Shown: one piece after another, positions 10,001 to 19,381 of the stretch
How positions within the stretch are numbered: the stretch's first letter is position 1
Layout of the letters: each line of letters starts with the position of its first letter
NCBI GenBank assembly: GCA_046327915.1
Contig: JAXLXO010000034.1
Span: forward strand, 1 to 64,000
Length of the DNA: 64,000 nt
Direction of reading: 5' to 3'
Source of the DNA: VGTK01 sp046327915
Lineage (GTDB): Bacteria > Desulfobacterota > Binatia > UBA12015
The notes under the pieces: model-generated
Seen by the model: only the letters and a program-made list of their open reading frames with translations
Database searches by the model: none
What the model was told of the DNA's origin: nothing
Made by a program: the position numbers and the translations under genes

Positions 10001-10354
10001 ACGGGCTCCGGGACCAACGCGGGCTACCGCTACAGCGACCCGCAACGGGTGATGGGACCGATCAGCGCGGCGACGCTTCGCGCGGGCACCCTCACCATTC
10101 GCGGCAAGGGTGCGGCCCTCTATCCCCTGACCGGGGCGCCGCAGGGCACGATGGCGGTGCGCCTCACCGTCGGCGCCGAGACCCAGTTCTGCGCCGCGGC
10201 GCCGCCGAAGTCGCCGACGACCAGCAACGACACCACGCGCCGCTTCGTCGCGGTGCGCAACACGCCGGCTCCGCTGACCTGCCCGGCGGTCCCGACCGGC
10301 GGCGGCTCGGCGTCGAAGGCCTTCCTTGACGCGCCCGCCAGCCTGTTGAAGTGA
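7046..10354 (+). CDS. secreted YVTN beta-propeller / di-heme cytochrome c protein (paralogue B)
   Basis: This encodes 1102 residues with an Arg/His-rich start, a hydrophobic core and an Ala-x-Ala cleavage region near residue 31. ATG 7046 follows a CAGGAGATC ribosome site. The architecture is that of the 509-3781 protein: propeller to ~residue 500, haem sites CSSCH (C520-H524) and CNGCH (C667-H671), an Asp-rich Ca-binding-like stretch (DRDEDGAFDRDE), then the WKRTG C-terminal module. Long runs around the haem sites are identical to paralogue A, so this is a gene duplication. The gene for a short-chain dehydrogenase starts 9 bases after the stop, so the two are probably co-transcribed. Redox function is inferred from the CXXCH motifs; the partner is unknown. 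Confidence 0.85.
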   Translation: MPGSRRHRHGIRLALLVAALVSATLMPALARAQGSFTNFESGQVRPLALSADGTKLFAVNTPDNRLEIFDVSGGNLTHAATVEVGLEPVAVAVRSSSEVWVVNHLSDSVSIVDVGATPPHVTRTLLTCDEPRDILFAGTGGTRAFITTARRGQNCPVAANLTTEGIGRALVQVFDATNLGVALGGTPIANVVLFGDTPRALARTADGNTVYAAVFHSGNQTTALNEGLVCDGGSGAAPCNVQGFTMPGGLPAPNRDSNNVLGPETGLIVKFNNAVSQWQDTLGRNWNNGVRFSLPDQDVFAIDASAPTPVETSNFAHVGTILFNMAVNPTSGKVYVSNTEANNAVRFEGPGAGGATTVQGHIHESRVTVLNGATVTPRRLNKHIDYNVRPATPATNAASLATPTGMAVTNDGATLYVTAFGSSKVGVFSTSALENDTFTPSAASHITLTGGGPTGIVLDSTNTRGYVFTRFDNSISVLNLSTAQEVDHVPVFSPEPPGIRDGRRFLYDAAFTSSNGEASCSSCHVFGDFDSLGWDLGDPSGSVSSNPLPFRIPGDTNFHPLKGPMTTQSLRGMANHGAMHWRGDRNGGSGAPFNEDLAFKQFNPAFVGLVGRTAQLSAADMQAFTDFVLTVNYPPNPIRSLDNSLTTAQQNGRNTYFGAVSDTVFNCNGCHTLNRAQGFFGSDGFATFENETQSFKVAHTRNAYQKVGMFGMPALNGGLATGNNADLGPQVRGFGFLHDGSIDTVKRFLGAVVFSITATQENELEQFILAFDAEQFPVVGQQITLDNTNSATVGPRINLLIARATQATPECDLVVKGTIAGEQRGAWLTGGTFQTDRATDTITDTALRALAATAGQQLTYTCVPPGSGERIGVDRDEDGAFDRDEIDAGTDPADPNSFPGAITPISVRSTSLTLRDDDTAPINLNSRSFSFRSAKQGTSPSGVVVPVWNGTSDPTTTGGGTLIVYDGDGGSTAVTIPLPQAGWKRTGSGTNAGYRYSDPQRVMGPISAATLRAGTLTIRGKGAALYPLTGAPQGTMAVRLTVGAETQFCAAAPPKSPTTSNDTTRRFVAVRNTPAPLTCPAVPTGGGSASKAFLDAPASLLK

Positions 10355-10363
10355 TGCGGTCCT

Positions 10364-11266
10364 ATGCCACTTCTCGAAGGTAGAATTGCCATCGTCACGG
10401 GCGCCGGCCGCGGCCTCGGGCGCGAGGAAGCCCTCGCGCTCGCCGCGGAGGGCGCCACGGTCATCGTCAACGACATCGGAGCTTCGCTCGCCGGCGACGG
10501 CGGCGACCGCTCGCCCGCCGACGAGGTCGTGCGCGACATCGTCAAGGCCGGCGGCAAGGCCGTCGCCAACTACGAGGACATCTCGAGCTGGGACGGCGCG
10601 AAGCGCACGATCGACCAGGCGTACGACGCGTACGGCAAGCTCGACATCCTGGTGAACAACGCCGGGGTGCTGCGCGACCGGATGAGCTTCAACATGAGCG
10701 AGGAAGAGTTCGACCTCGTCATGAAGGTCCACTGCAAGGGCCACTTCGCGATGTGCCGCCACGCGGCGGCGCGCTGGCGCGAGGCCGGCAAGTCGGGCGG
10801 CTCGGTGTACGGACGCGTGATCAACACCGCGTCGGAAGCGGGCCTCATGGGCTCGGCGGGCAACAGCAACTACGCGATGGCCAAGGCCGCGATCGCGGCG
10901 CTGACGATCAGCATCGCGCGCGAGATGGGCAAGTACGGCGTCACGTCGAACTTCATGGCGCCGCGCGCCCGCACGCGCATGACCGAGTCGATGCCCAACA
11001 ACTCGATGTTCGCGAAGCCCGAGTCGGGCTTCGACGTCTTCCACCCGCAGTGGCCGGCGCAGCTCGTGGTCTTCCTCGCGAGCGAGCAGGCGGCGGATCT
11101 CAACGGACAGGGCTTCATCGTGTGGGGCGGCGAGGTCGACGTCGTGCGCGGCTGGCACGTGGTGTCGAAGCTCGAGACGCCGGGCGCGGGCCTGACCGCG
11201 CACGACCTCATCAAGCGCAAGGACCAGCTCTTCGGCGACCAGCCGCGCCAGCCGACGTACATGTAG
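10364..11266 (+). CDS. short-chain dehydrogenase/reductase (SDR)
   Basis: This encodes 300 residues of classical SDR type. The dinucleotide-binding motif TGAGRGLG lies near residue 12, NNAG near residue 96, and the catalytic YxxxK is in SNYAMAKAA. The length and the extended C-terminus (..FIVWGGEVDVVRGW) resemble the SDR domain of peroxisomal multifunctional enzyme type 2 and bacterial 3-hydroxyacyl-CoA or hydroxysteroid dehydrogenases rather than the ~245-residue FabG. Substrate assignment is inference. The gene starts 9 bases after the cytochrome gene stop and is followed by a 12-bp terminator hairpin, so it ends that transcription unit. Confidence 0.88.
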   Translation: MPLLEGRIAIVTGAGRGLGREEALALAAEGATVIVNDIGASLAGDGGDRSPADEVVRDIVKAGGKAVANYEDISSWDGAKRTIDQAYDAYGKLDILVNNAGVLRDRMSFNMSEEEFDLVMKVHCKGHFAMCRHAAARWREAGKSGGSVYGRVINTASEAGLMGSAGNSNYAMAKAAIAALTISIAREMGKYGVTSNFMAPRARTRMTESMPNNSMFAKPESGFDVFHPQWPAQLVVFLASEQAADLNGQGFIVWGGEVDVVRGWHVVSKLETPGAGLTAHDLIKRKDQLFGDQPRQPTYM

Positions 11267-11281
11267 AGTGAACCACGGAGC

Positions 11282-11309
11282 ACGCGCCGTCCCCGCCGGG
11301 ACGGCGCGT
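11282..11309 (+). terminator. perfect 12-bp hairpin after the SDR gene
   Basis: Arms ACGCGCCGTCCC (11282-11293) and its exact complement (11298-11309) enclose a CGCC tetraloop 15 bases after the stop. There is no T tract, but the stem is very stable. Confidence 0.65.
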
Positions 11310-11328
11310 CGCTTCCGGGAGGCGGGAC

Positions 11329-12603
11329 ATGCGGGCGCTCGGCATTCTGCTCGGATTGTTGCTCTCCCTCCTGCCCGGCCGCGCGCACGCGGCCGGCCGA
11401 TGCGACGACGGTGGCGAGTTCGGCCCCGCCGTCGCCGCCGCGCGCGAGGTGGTGCGCGCGTGGTGCGATTGCGAAGGCGCCGCGAGCCCCGGCGCGTATG
11501 CCGCGTGCGCGTGGGGCGTGATCCGGCAGCTCGCGGACGACGGCGCCCTGCCCCGCCTGTGCCGCGGACGCGTGCGGCAGTTCGCGACGCGATCGACCTG
11601 CGGGCGCGGCGACGTGGTCGCGTGCTGCGAGAAGTCCGCGACCGGCCCGTGGCGCGCCACGCGGCGCTCGGCGAGCAGGGGCTGCCGCTCACCGCAGGGC
11701 GGTGCCGCGTGCGACGCGTTCTTCCCGCACCTCGACTACGCCTGCGAGGCCGGCAGTGGCTGCCGCGTGAACCGCTGCGGCGACGGCATCCTCGATCCGA
11801 AGAACGGCGAGGGCTGCGAGCCGCCCGGTGTCGGACTGTGCGACCCGTGGTGCCAGGTGATCGTCTGCGGCAACGGCGTGATCGATCCGGGCGAGCAGTG
11901 CGAGCCGCCGCGCACGCCGACCTGCGACTTCACGTGCCGCGCGCGCAACTGCGGCGACGGCGTCATCGAGCCGGACGTCGAGGAGTGCGAGCCGCCGAAC
12001 ACGCAGACGTGCGACGCCGAGTGCTACGTCCGGCACGACTGCGGCAACGGCATCGTCGACGCGGGGTACGGCGAGCAGTGCGAACCACCCGGCACCGCGA
12101 CCTGCGACGCGCAGTGCCACTTCGTCCACACCTGCGGCAACGGCGTGATCGAGCCGGGCGAGGAGTGTGACGGTCAGCCGGCGTGCAACGGAGACTGCGC
12201 GTTGACGCGATCGATGTGCTGCCAGCTCGGCGACCTGTGCTTCGACGGCACCGCGACCGACATCTTCTCCGAGTACCAGTTCGCGAAGGGCTGCGGCTAC
12301 ATCCTCAGCGGGCGAACGACCTACGGGATCTGCGAGGGCGCGGAGCCGTGCCCGCCGCCCATCGTGCCGGGGATCGGCTGCCGGGTCGGATCCTGCGGCG
12401 ACGAGCCGATCGATCCGCTGTCGCTGTGCTGCCAGCATCCGGACGGGACGTGCACGGGGACGACCGCGACCACCGCGGGCGCCGTCAGCGGGTGCGGCTG
12501 GGCCACCTTCCCCCCGCCCGCGCAGGGAGACGTCGACCGCCTGATGCTCGGCACCTGCGGCGGCGACGGGCGCTGCGTGCCGCTCGCGAGCGGCACGCCA
12601 TAG
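11329..12603 (+). CDS. secreted cysteine-rich CGDG-repeat protein
   Basis: This encodes 424 residues with an N-terminal signal peptide (MRALGILLG, hydrophobic to ~residue 17, then AHA). Start 11329 is preceded by GGGAGGCGGGAC. The middle holds five repeats starting CGDG/CGNG (CGDGILDP, CGNGVIDP, CGDGVIEP, CGNGIVDA, CGNGVIEP). The first four end in the unusual CEPP and the last in CDG. This is the family called myxococcus cysteine-rich repeat (DUF4215-like), common in secreted proteins of deltaproteobacteria. The C-terminal third has further paired cysteines (SMCCQLGDLC, LCCQHPDGTC), suggesting disulfides. It probably acts extracellularly; a specific role cannot be read from the sequence. Confidence 0.8.
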   Translation: MRALGILLGLLLSLLPGRAHAAGRCDDGGEFGPAVAAAREVVRAWCDCEGAASPGAYAACAWGVIRQLADDGALPRLCRGRVRQFATRSTCGRGDVVACCEKSATGPWRATRRSASRGCRSPQGGAACDAFFPHLDYACEAGSGCRVNRCGDGILDPKNGEGCEPPGVGLCDPWCQVIVCGNGVIDPGEQCEPPRTPTCDFTCRARNCGDGVIEPDVEECEPPNTQTCDAECYVRHDCGNGIVDAGYGEQCEPPGTATCDAQCHFVHTCGNGVIEPGEECDGQPACNGDCALTRSMCCQLGDLCFDGTATDIFSEYQFAKGCGYILSGRTTYGICEGAEPCPPPIVPGIGCRVGSCGDEPIDPLSLCCQHPDGTCTGTTATTAGAVSGCGWATFPPPAQGDVDRLMLGTCGGDGRCVPLASGTP

Positions 12604-12616
12604 CGGAGCGGACGCG

Positions 12617-12661
12617 ACGGGCGCGCGGCGGAATGGCGGTTCACCGCCGCCGCGCGCCCGT
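12617..12661 (+). terminator. 15-bp hairpin after the cysteine-rich gene
   Basis: Arms 12617-12631 and 12647-12661 are perfectly complementary over 15 bp. The 15-base interval can form a competing GGCGGT/ACCGCC mini-hairpin. It begins 14 bases after the stop and has no T tract. Confidence 0.6.
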
Positions 12662-12726
12662 GGTATTCCGGCACGGATGATCCACGCGCCCGCCCGTCCG
12701 CGCCCCGCCCGCACGAGACTCGACGC

Positions 12727-14145
12727 TTGACGCCACGCCCCGCCGTCCGGCTCGCGCTGGCGGCCCTGCTCGGCGCCGCGCTGCTCGCCGCCGGCTGCCG
12801 CGGCAGCGGCGCGCCGGCACGGCCCGACGTCCTGCTGATCACGATCGACACGCTGCGCGCCGACCACACGTCGGCGTACGGCTACGAGCGTCCGACGACG
12901 CCGCGCCTCGAGGAGGTTGCGCGCGACGGCGTGCGCTTCGCGACCGCGTACGCGCCGATGCCGACCACCCTGCCCTCGCACGCGTCGCTGATGACGGGCC
13001 TGCTGCCGCGCGAGCTCGCGCTGCTGAAGAACGGCATCGCCTTCACGCACCCGGCGCCGACGCTCGCCGAGACGCTGTCCGCCGCGGGATACCGCACGGC
13101 CGCGTTCGTGAGCTCGTTCGTGCTCGACCGCAGCTTCGGCCTCGCGCGCGGCTTCGCGACCTACGACGACCACTTCGTCGCCGGCACGTGCAAGGGCTAC
13201 GGCCAGGAGTGGGAGGGGTTCAAGCTCGCCGCCGGCTTCTGCCGGCGCGGCACCGCGACGCGCGAGCAGGCCGAGCGCTGGCTCGAGGAGAACGGCTATC
13301 TCGGCGGGGCGAGCAAGCCGTCGTCAGGCAACGGGGGTGGCACGCCGCCGCCGTTCTTCCTGTGGGTGCACCTGTTCGACCCGCACGATCCGTACGAGCC
13401 TCCCGCCGCGGAAGCGGCGCTCCTCCCGCCGACCGCGAAGCTACCGAGCGAGCTGCAGAAGCAGATCGCCGCCTACGACGGCGAGATCCGCTACGCCGAC
13501 GACCAGGTCGGACGGCTGCTCGACCGCCTGAAGGCCGCGGGACGTCTCGACGACACGCTGGTGATCGTCGTGTCCGACCACGGCGAGGGCCTGATGGACC
13601 ACGGCTGGATGCACCACGGCGCGATGCTCTACGAGGAGGCCGTGCGCATCCCCTTCCTCGTGCGCTGGCCCGCGCGTCTGCCGCGCGGACGCGTGGTGGA
13701 CACGCCGGTGCAACTCGCCGACGTCGTCCCGACGCTGCACGACCTGCTCGGGCTCGCACCGCCAGCTCTGCCGCTCGACGGCGCGTCGCTGCGCGGCGCA
13801 CTCGACGGCAGCGCGGCGCTCGACCCGCAGCGGCCGATCTTCCTGCAGCGCCGGATCTACGACCGCGAGCTCGAGCTGGGACTGCCGCTGCGCGGCGAGA
13901 AGTTCGGCGTGCGCATGGGGTCGTGGAAGTACATCGAGGCGAAGGTCGACAAGAGCTACGAGCTGTTCGACCTCGGCACCGATCCGCGCGAGCTGCGCAA
14001 CGTGATCCGCGGGCAGACGGCGCAGGCGAAGCCGCTGATCGAGGCGCTGCGCGGCTGGACGTCGCGTCCGGTCACCGCGCCGTCACCGGGCACCGTCTCC
14101 GAGGACGCGGCGAAGCGTCTCGAGGCGCTGGGCTACGTGCAGTGA
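12727..14145 (+). CDS. alkaline-phosphatase-superfamily lipoprotein (sulfatase-like)
   Basis: This encodes 472 residues starting at TTG 12727. The signal peptide ends in a lipobox LLAAGC with C24, so it is a predicted lipoprotein. The N-terminal metal site is TIDTLRADH (D41), and a second site is VVSDHGEG followed by HHG. Sulfatases carry a C/S-x-P-x-R core at the nucleophile. Here it reads TTLPSHASLMTG, with T81 at the formylglycine position and His for Arg. A threonine nucleophile is typical of phosphodiesterase or phosphoethanolamine-transferase-like members, so sulfate-ester hydrolysis is doubtful. Metal dependence and an envelope location are inferred. It converges with the gene at 14159. 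Confidence 0.82.
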   Translation: MTPRPAVRLALAALLGAALLAAGCRGSGAPARPDVLLITIDTLRADHTSAYGYERPTTPRLEEVARDGVRFATAYAPMPTTLPSHASLMTGLLPRELALLKNGIAFTHPAPTLAETLSAAGYRTAAFVSSFVLDRSFGLARGFATYDDHFVAGTCKGYGQEWEGFKLAAGFCRRGTATREQAERWLEENGYLGGASKPSSGNGGGTPPPFFLWVHLFDPHDPYEPPAAEAALLPPTAKLPSELQKQIAAYDGEIRYADDQVGRLLDRLKAAGRLDDTLVIVVSDHGEGLMDHGWMHHGAMLYEEAVRIPFLVRWPARLPRGRVVDTPVQLADVVPTLHDLLGLAPPALPLDGASLRGALDGSAALDPQRPIFLQRRIYDRELELGLPLRGEKFGVRMGSWKYIEAKVDKSYELFDLGTDPRELRNVIRGQTAQAKPLIEALRGWTSRPVTAPSPGTVSEDAAKRLEALGYVQ

Positions 14146-14158
14146 CCTTCGGCGCCGC

Positions 14159-15970
14159 TCAGCTCGCCGGTGCGGACGGCGCGGCTGGCGCGGCCGCGGG
14201 GTCCTCGCGATACGCGCGCCCCACCGCGTAGAGCGCGCGCCGCGCGTCGATCTGCGCCGCGAGGTCCGCGCGCCCGGCACGGCGCGCCGCCGCTGCCGCC
14301 GCTTCGGCCGCGCGCTGCGCGTCGGCGAAGCGTCCGCTCTCGGCGAGCGCCACCGCGAGCAGATCGAGCGTGTCGGGATCGGACGGACGCTCGGACGCGA
14401 GCGCGCTCGCGAGCGCCAGCGCGCGCGCACCGTCGCGTTGCGCCGCGTCCGGATGCGTCGCGCGCAGCCACGCGAGGTTGTTGCGCGCCGCCGGATCTCG
14501 CGGGTCGAGCCGCATCGCGGTCTCGTACTCGGCGACCGCCTCGGCCACGCGACCGCTCCGTGCGAGCGCCGCCGCATGATTGACGCGGAAGCTCGCGAGG
14601 TCGGGACGGAGCCGCACCGCTTCCGCGTACGAGGCGAGCGCACCCGGCAGGTCGCCCTGCGCGTCGAGCGCGAGCCCGAGGTTGAAGTGCATCACGTAGT
14701 TGCCGTCGGTCACGGCCACGGCGCGGCGCGCGAGCGTCACGCTGTCGCGCCACGTCGCGACCTGCGCGCGCGTCGCCACCGCGAGCCCGAGCAGGACGAC
14801 GGCGCCGAGCGCCACGCGCACCGCCCGCGCGAGACGCAGACGATCCGCGAGCTCCGACGCGGCCGCGAGCAGCACCGCGCCGAGGCCGATCGCCGGCAGG
14901 TAGGTGTAGCGGTCCGCGGTCGACTGCTGTCCGACCTGCACGATTCCGACCACGGGCACCAGCATCCCGACGAAGATCGCGGTGCCGACCAGCAGCCACG
15001 GACGCCGTCGCGCCTCGCGCAGCGCGAGCACCGCGACCACCGTGAGCAGCACCCCGCCGCACAGCGCGGACAGCAGCGGCACCGGCCGACCGGCGAGCGC
15101 CGGATTCGGATAGAGCGCCGCGAGCCCGCTCGGCCACAGCGTCTTCAGCACGTACCAGTCGTACGCCGCGAAGACGCCGGCGAGCCGCGTCGGGAGCGGC
15201 AGGACGGCGGAGTCCGTCATCGCACCGCCGGCGCGTTGCAGGGCGTAGGTCGCGGCACTCGCGGCGATCGCGATGGCGAGGAACGGCAGCTTCTCGAGCA
15301 CGAGCGTCGCGGTTCGTCGTCCGCGCGCCGCGGCGTCCGGCGCGGGTCCGGGACGCGTGCGCTCGAGCGGCCACCAGTCGAGCAGCAGCAGCACGAACGG
15401 CAGCGTCACCGCCATCGGCTTCGCCATCAGCGCGAGCGCGAACAGCGCGAGCGCCGCCGCGTAGCGTGCGACGCCGCCGCGCCGCGTCCACGACAGCCAG
15501 GCGTGCAGCGCGAGCAGCGCGAAGAAGCCGCACAGCACGTCCTTGCGCTCGGAGATCCACGCCACCGATTCCACGCGCAGCGGGTGCAGCGCGAACAGCG
15601 CGGCCATCGCGAAGGCCGCCGCGGCGCCGAAGCCGAAGCGGCGCACCAATGCGTAGAGCAGCAGCGCGTTCGCGGCGTGCAGCAGCAGATTGACGGCGTG
15701 GAAGGCGGGCGCGCTGACGCCGAAGAGCGAGACGTCGAGCTGGTAGGAGAGCCAGGTCGCGGGCAGCCAGTTGACCTTGTGCGTGGTCGTGAGCGCCCAG
15801 ACGATCGCGTCGCGGTCGAGGCCGCGCTGCACGTTCGGGTTCGCGGTGACGTAGCCGGGGTCGTCGAAGTCGACGAAGCCGAAGCCGAGCACCGGCGCGT
15901 ACGCCGCGACGATCGCGACGACGAGCAGCAGCGCGAGCACGAGGTCCGTGCGCCGCGCCGGGCTCATCAC
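14159..15970 (-). CDS. TMTC-like multi-pass membrane protein with C-terminal TPR repeats
   Basis: This encodes 603 residues. The first two thirds are a GT-C-like membrane domain of about ten helices. The first loop carries the acidic FVDFDDPGY, and the segment HPLRVESVAWISERKD resembles the conserved loop of TMTC/PMT-type O-mannosyltransferases. The last ~180 residues are TPR units (MHFNLGLALDAQGDLPGAL, ARNNLAWLRATHPDAA). The translation begins GTG-ATG (15970 or 15967). It starts 28 bases downstream of cysS and is probably co-transcribed with it. Transfer of a lipid-linked sugar to protein is the expected activity of the family but is not demonstrable here. Confidence 0.78.
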   Translation of the reverse strand: MMSPARRTDLVLALLLVVAIVAAYAPVLGFGFVDFDDPGYVTANPNVQRGLDRDAIVWALTTTHKVNWLPATWLSYQLDVSLFGVSAPAFHAVNLLLHAANALLLYALVRRFGFGAAAAFAMAALFALHPLRVESVAWISERKDVLCGFFALLALHAWLSWTRRGGVARYAAALALFALALMAKPMAVTLPFVLLLLDWWPLERTRPGPAPDAAARGRRTATLVLEKLPFLAIAIAASAATYALQRAGGAMTDSAVLPLPTRLAGVFAAYDWYVLKTLWPSGLAALYPNPALAGRPVPLLSALCGGVLLTVVAVLALREARRRPWLLVGTAIFVGMLVPVVGIVQVGQQSTADRYTYLPAIGLGAVLLAAASELADRLRLARAVRVALGAVVLLGLAVATRAQVATWRDSVTLARRAVAVTDGNYVMHFNLGLALDAQGDLPGALASYAEAVRLRPDLASFRVNHAAALARSGRVAEAVAEYETAMRLDPRDPAARNNLAWLRATHPDAAQRDGARALALASALASERPSDPDTLDLLAVALAESGRFADAQRAAEAAAAAARRAGRADLAAQIDARRALYAVGRAYREDPAAAPAAPSAPAS

Positions 15971-15998
15971 GCGATCTCGAAGGACCCGAGGCAGCCGC

Positions 15999-17429
<1,431 letters not shown>

Positions 17430-17544
17430 CCGGCTTGGCTACCACGGTGGCCGACGCCGGGCGAGCCGCGCGATGCGGAGCGGTCCGGGCCCGGGAGGCC
17501 CGGTACGGGACGTACCGCAGGCGGCACGCGAAAGGTTTGCTAGA

Positions 17545-17556
17545 GAACCCGGGTTC
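17545..17556. promoter_or_regulatory. 12-bp perfect palindrome, possible operator
   Basis: GAACCCGGGTTC reads the same on both strands. It lies in the 218-base region between the divergent cysS and acyl-CoA dehydrogenase genes, about 92 bases upstream of the ATG at 17648. That position suits a dimeric repressor or activator, but no regulator is identified. Confidence 0.35.
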
Positions 17557-17647
17557 ACTCGTCTCGCCGGATCCAACCTGTACGAGACGGCGGCGGCGGA
17601 CACGGGAGAGGGCTCCCGACGCCGCAGGCATGGAAAAGGAGTCACGC

Positions 17648-19324
17648 ATGGCAGAGCGCACGAACGACGACGCACAGCGAACGGCGCAGGAGGTCCTGAC
17701 CGCCGCCGAGAGCGCCATGGAGGCGGTGATCGCCACGGCGAGCGATCTCACCCAGGGCGGCCGCAGGTCGGGCGACTCGGGCGGCTTCGAGCAGCCGTTC
17801 ACCGAGCGCGTCGTCGAGCTGGCGGCGAGCGTCCAGGCGGCGCGCTGCTCGCTCGAGTACGCGCGCGCGGTGACCGAGGCCGGCGAGTCGGCCGGACCGG
17901 TCGTGGAAGCGGCCGCCCTCTATGCCGGGATGGTCGCGGCGGACGTCGACAAGGGAATCCTGTGCGACCTCGGCGGCCGCGTGCCGCGCGGCGCGGCCAC
18001 GGCGCGTCTCGACGAGGTGCGCCCGTCGATCGAGCGCCTGCAGGACCCGGCGGCGCGCGTCCGCCTCGGCGAGGTGGTCCTCGGCGAGCTGCAGGGCCGC
18101 GACGTCACCTGGCTTCCGGACGACAGCCTGCGCCAGATCCGCGACACCGCGCGCGAGGTCGTGAAGCGCCACGTGACGCCCGAGATCGCGCACGCGATCC
18201 ACCACGGCGATCTCGACATCCCCGCCGAGACGCTCGGCGGCATCGTCGAGGCCGGCCTGCTCGGCATCGCGATCCCGGAGGAGTTCGGCGGCTTCGGACT
18301 CGGCAACCGCGCGATGCTGGTGGCGACCGAGACCCTGTCGGCGGCGTCGCTCGGCGCGGCCGGGAGTCTGCCGACGCGTCCCGAGATCCTCACCAACGCG
18401 CTGCTGCGCGGCGGCACGGAGGAGCAGAAGCAGGAGTGGCTGCCGAAGATCGCCGCCGGCGACGTGCTGGTCGCGATCGCGATGACCGAGCCCAACGTCG
18501 GCTCGGACGTCGCGTCGGTGAGCTGCCGCGCCGTGCGCGGCCAGCAGGACGGCGTCGACGGCTACTTCATCAACGGCGCCAAGGCGTGGTGCACCTTCGC
18601 CGGACGAGCGAACGTGATCTCGCTGCTCGCGCGCACCGAGGACGTGGCCGGCGGCGACGGGCTGTCGATGCTCATCGTCCCGAAGGACAGCTTTCCCGGA
18701 CACGAGTTCGTGGCGAAGCAGCCGTCGGGCGGCACGCTGCACGGCAAGGCCGACCGCACCATCGGCTATCGCGGCATGCACAGCTTCACGCTGCAGTTCG
18801 AGAACTACTTCGTTCCGGCGCGGAACCTCATCGGCGGCGAGGCCGGTCGCGGCAACGGCATGCGCTACCAGCTCGCCGGCATGAACGGCGGGCGGCTCCA
18901 GACCTCCGGTCGCGCGATCGGCGTCGCGCAGCGCGCGCTGGAGCTCGCGGCGGCGTACGCGCTCGAGCGCAAGCAGTTCGGACGTCCCATCGCCGAGTTC
19001 GGTCTGACGAAGGCGCACCTCGGCACGATGTACGCGCAGATCCAGGCGTGCCGCTCGTTCGCGCACGCGGCCGCCGAGCGCCTCGACACGGTCGAGAAGC
19101 CGTCCAAGCGCGACGGTCTCATGCCGGCGATGGCGAAGTTTCTCGCCTGCGACGCGGCGAACCAGATCACCGAGCGCGCGCAGTGGCTGCACGGCGGCTG
19201 GGGCTACGCGGAGGAGTACCCGATCTCGCGGCTGGTCATCGACGCGAAGGTCCTGCCGCTGTTCGAGGGTGTCCGCGCGATCCTCGTGCTGAAGGCGATC
19301 GCGCCCGTGCTCTTCTCGAATTGA
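17648..19324 (+). CDS. acyl-CoA dehydrogenase with long N-terminal extension, methylsuccinyl-CoA dehydrogenase-like
   Basis: This encodes 558 residues from ATG 17648, which has an AAAGGAG ribosome site 7 bases upstream. Residues ~155-558 are a full acyl-CoA dehydrogenase fold: IPEEFGGFGLG, FAD-loop TEPNVGSD, QWLHGGWGYAEEYP, and a C-terminal FEGVRAIL with E540 at the usual catalytic-base position. The ~150-residue helical extension, the TWLPDDSLRQIRDTAR start of the main domain and the GSLPTRPEI segment match what I recall of (2S)-methylsuccinyl-CoA dehydrogenase (Mcd) of the ethylmalonyl-CoA pathway, which is ~550 residues. Family membership is sure. The substrate is an inference: no other ethylmalonyl-CoA pathway gene is visible here. 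Confidence 0.75.
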   Translation: MAERTNDDAQRTAQEVLTAAESAMEAVIATASDLTQGGRRSGDSGGFEQPFTERVVELAASVQAARCSLEYARAVTEAGESAGPVVEAAALYAGMVAADVDKGILCDLGGRVPRGAATARLDEVRPSIERLQDPAARVRLGEVVLGELQGRDVTWLPDDSLRQIRDTAREVVKRHVTPEIAHAIHHGDLDIPAETLGGIVEAGLLGIAIPEEFGGFGLGNRAMLVATETLSAASLGAAGSLPTRPEILTNALLRGGTEEQKQEWLPKIAAGDVLVAIAMTEPNVGSDVASVSCRAVRGQQDGVDGYFINGAKAWCTFAGRANVISLLARTEDVAGGDGLSMLIVPKDSFPGHEFVAKQPSGGTLHGKADRTIGYRGMHSFTLQFENYFVPARNLIGGEAGRGNGMRYQLAGMNGGRLQTSGRAIGVAQRALELAAAYALERKQFGRPIAEFGLTKAHLGTMYAQIQACRSFAHAAAERLDTVEKPSKRDGLMPAMAKFLACDAANQITERAQWLHGGWGYAEEYPISRLVIDAKVLPLFEGVRAILVLKAIAPVLFSN

Positions 19325-19355
19325 TCGGCGCCCGGGCGGCGCGGTCCCGCCGGGG

Positions 19356-19381
19356 CCGCGTCGCGCCGGCGCGCGACGCGG
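19356..19381. terminator. bidirectional hairpin between convergent genes
   Basis: CCGCGTCGCG (19356-19365) pairs exactly with 19372-19381 over 10 bp around a CCGGCG loop. It fills the gap between the two stop codons of the plus-strand dehydrogenase and the minus-strand peptidase. Confidence 0.6.

Noticed and set aside
6980..11692. A similar ~1570-codon antisense open frame under the second cytochrome and SDR genes
   Set aside because: Same compositional artefact; the plus-strand genes have clear motifs and ribosome sites.
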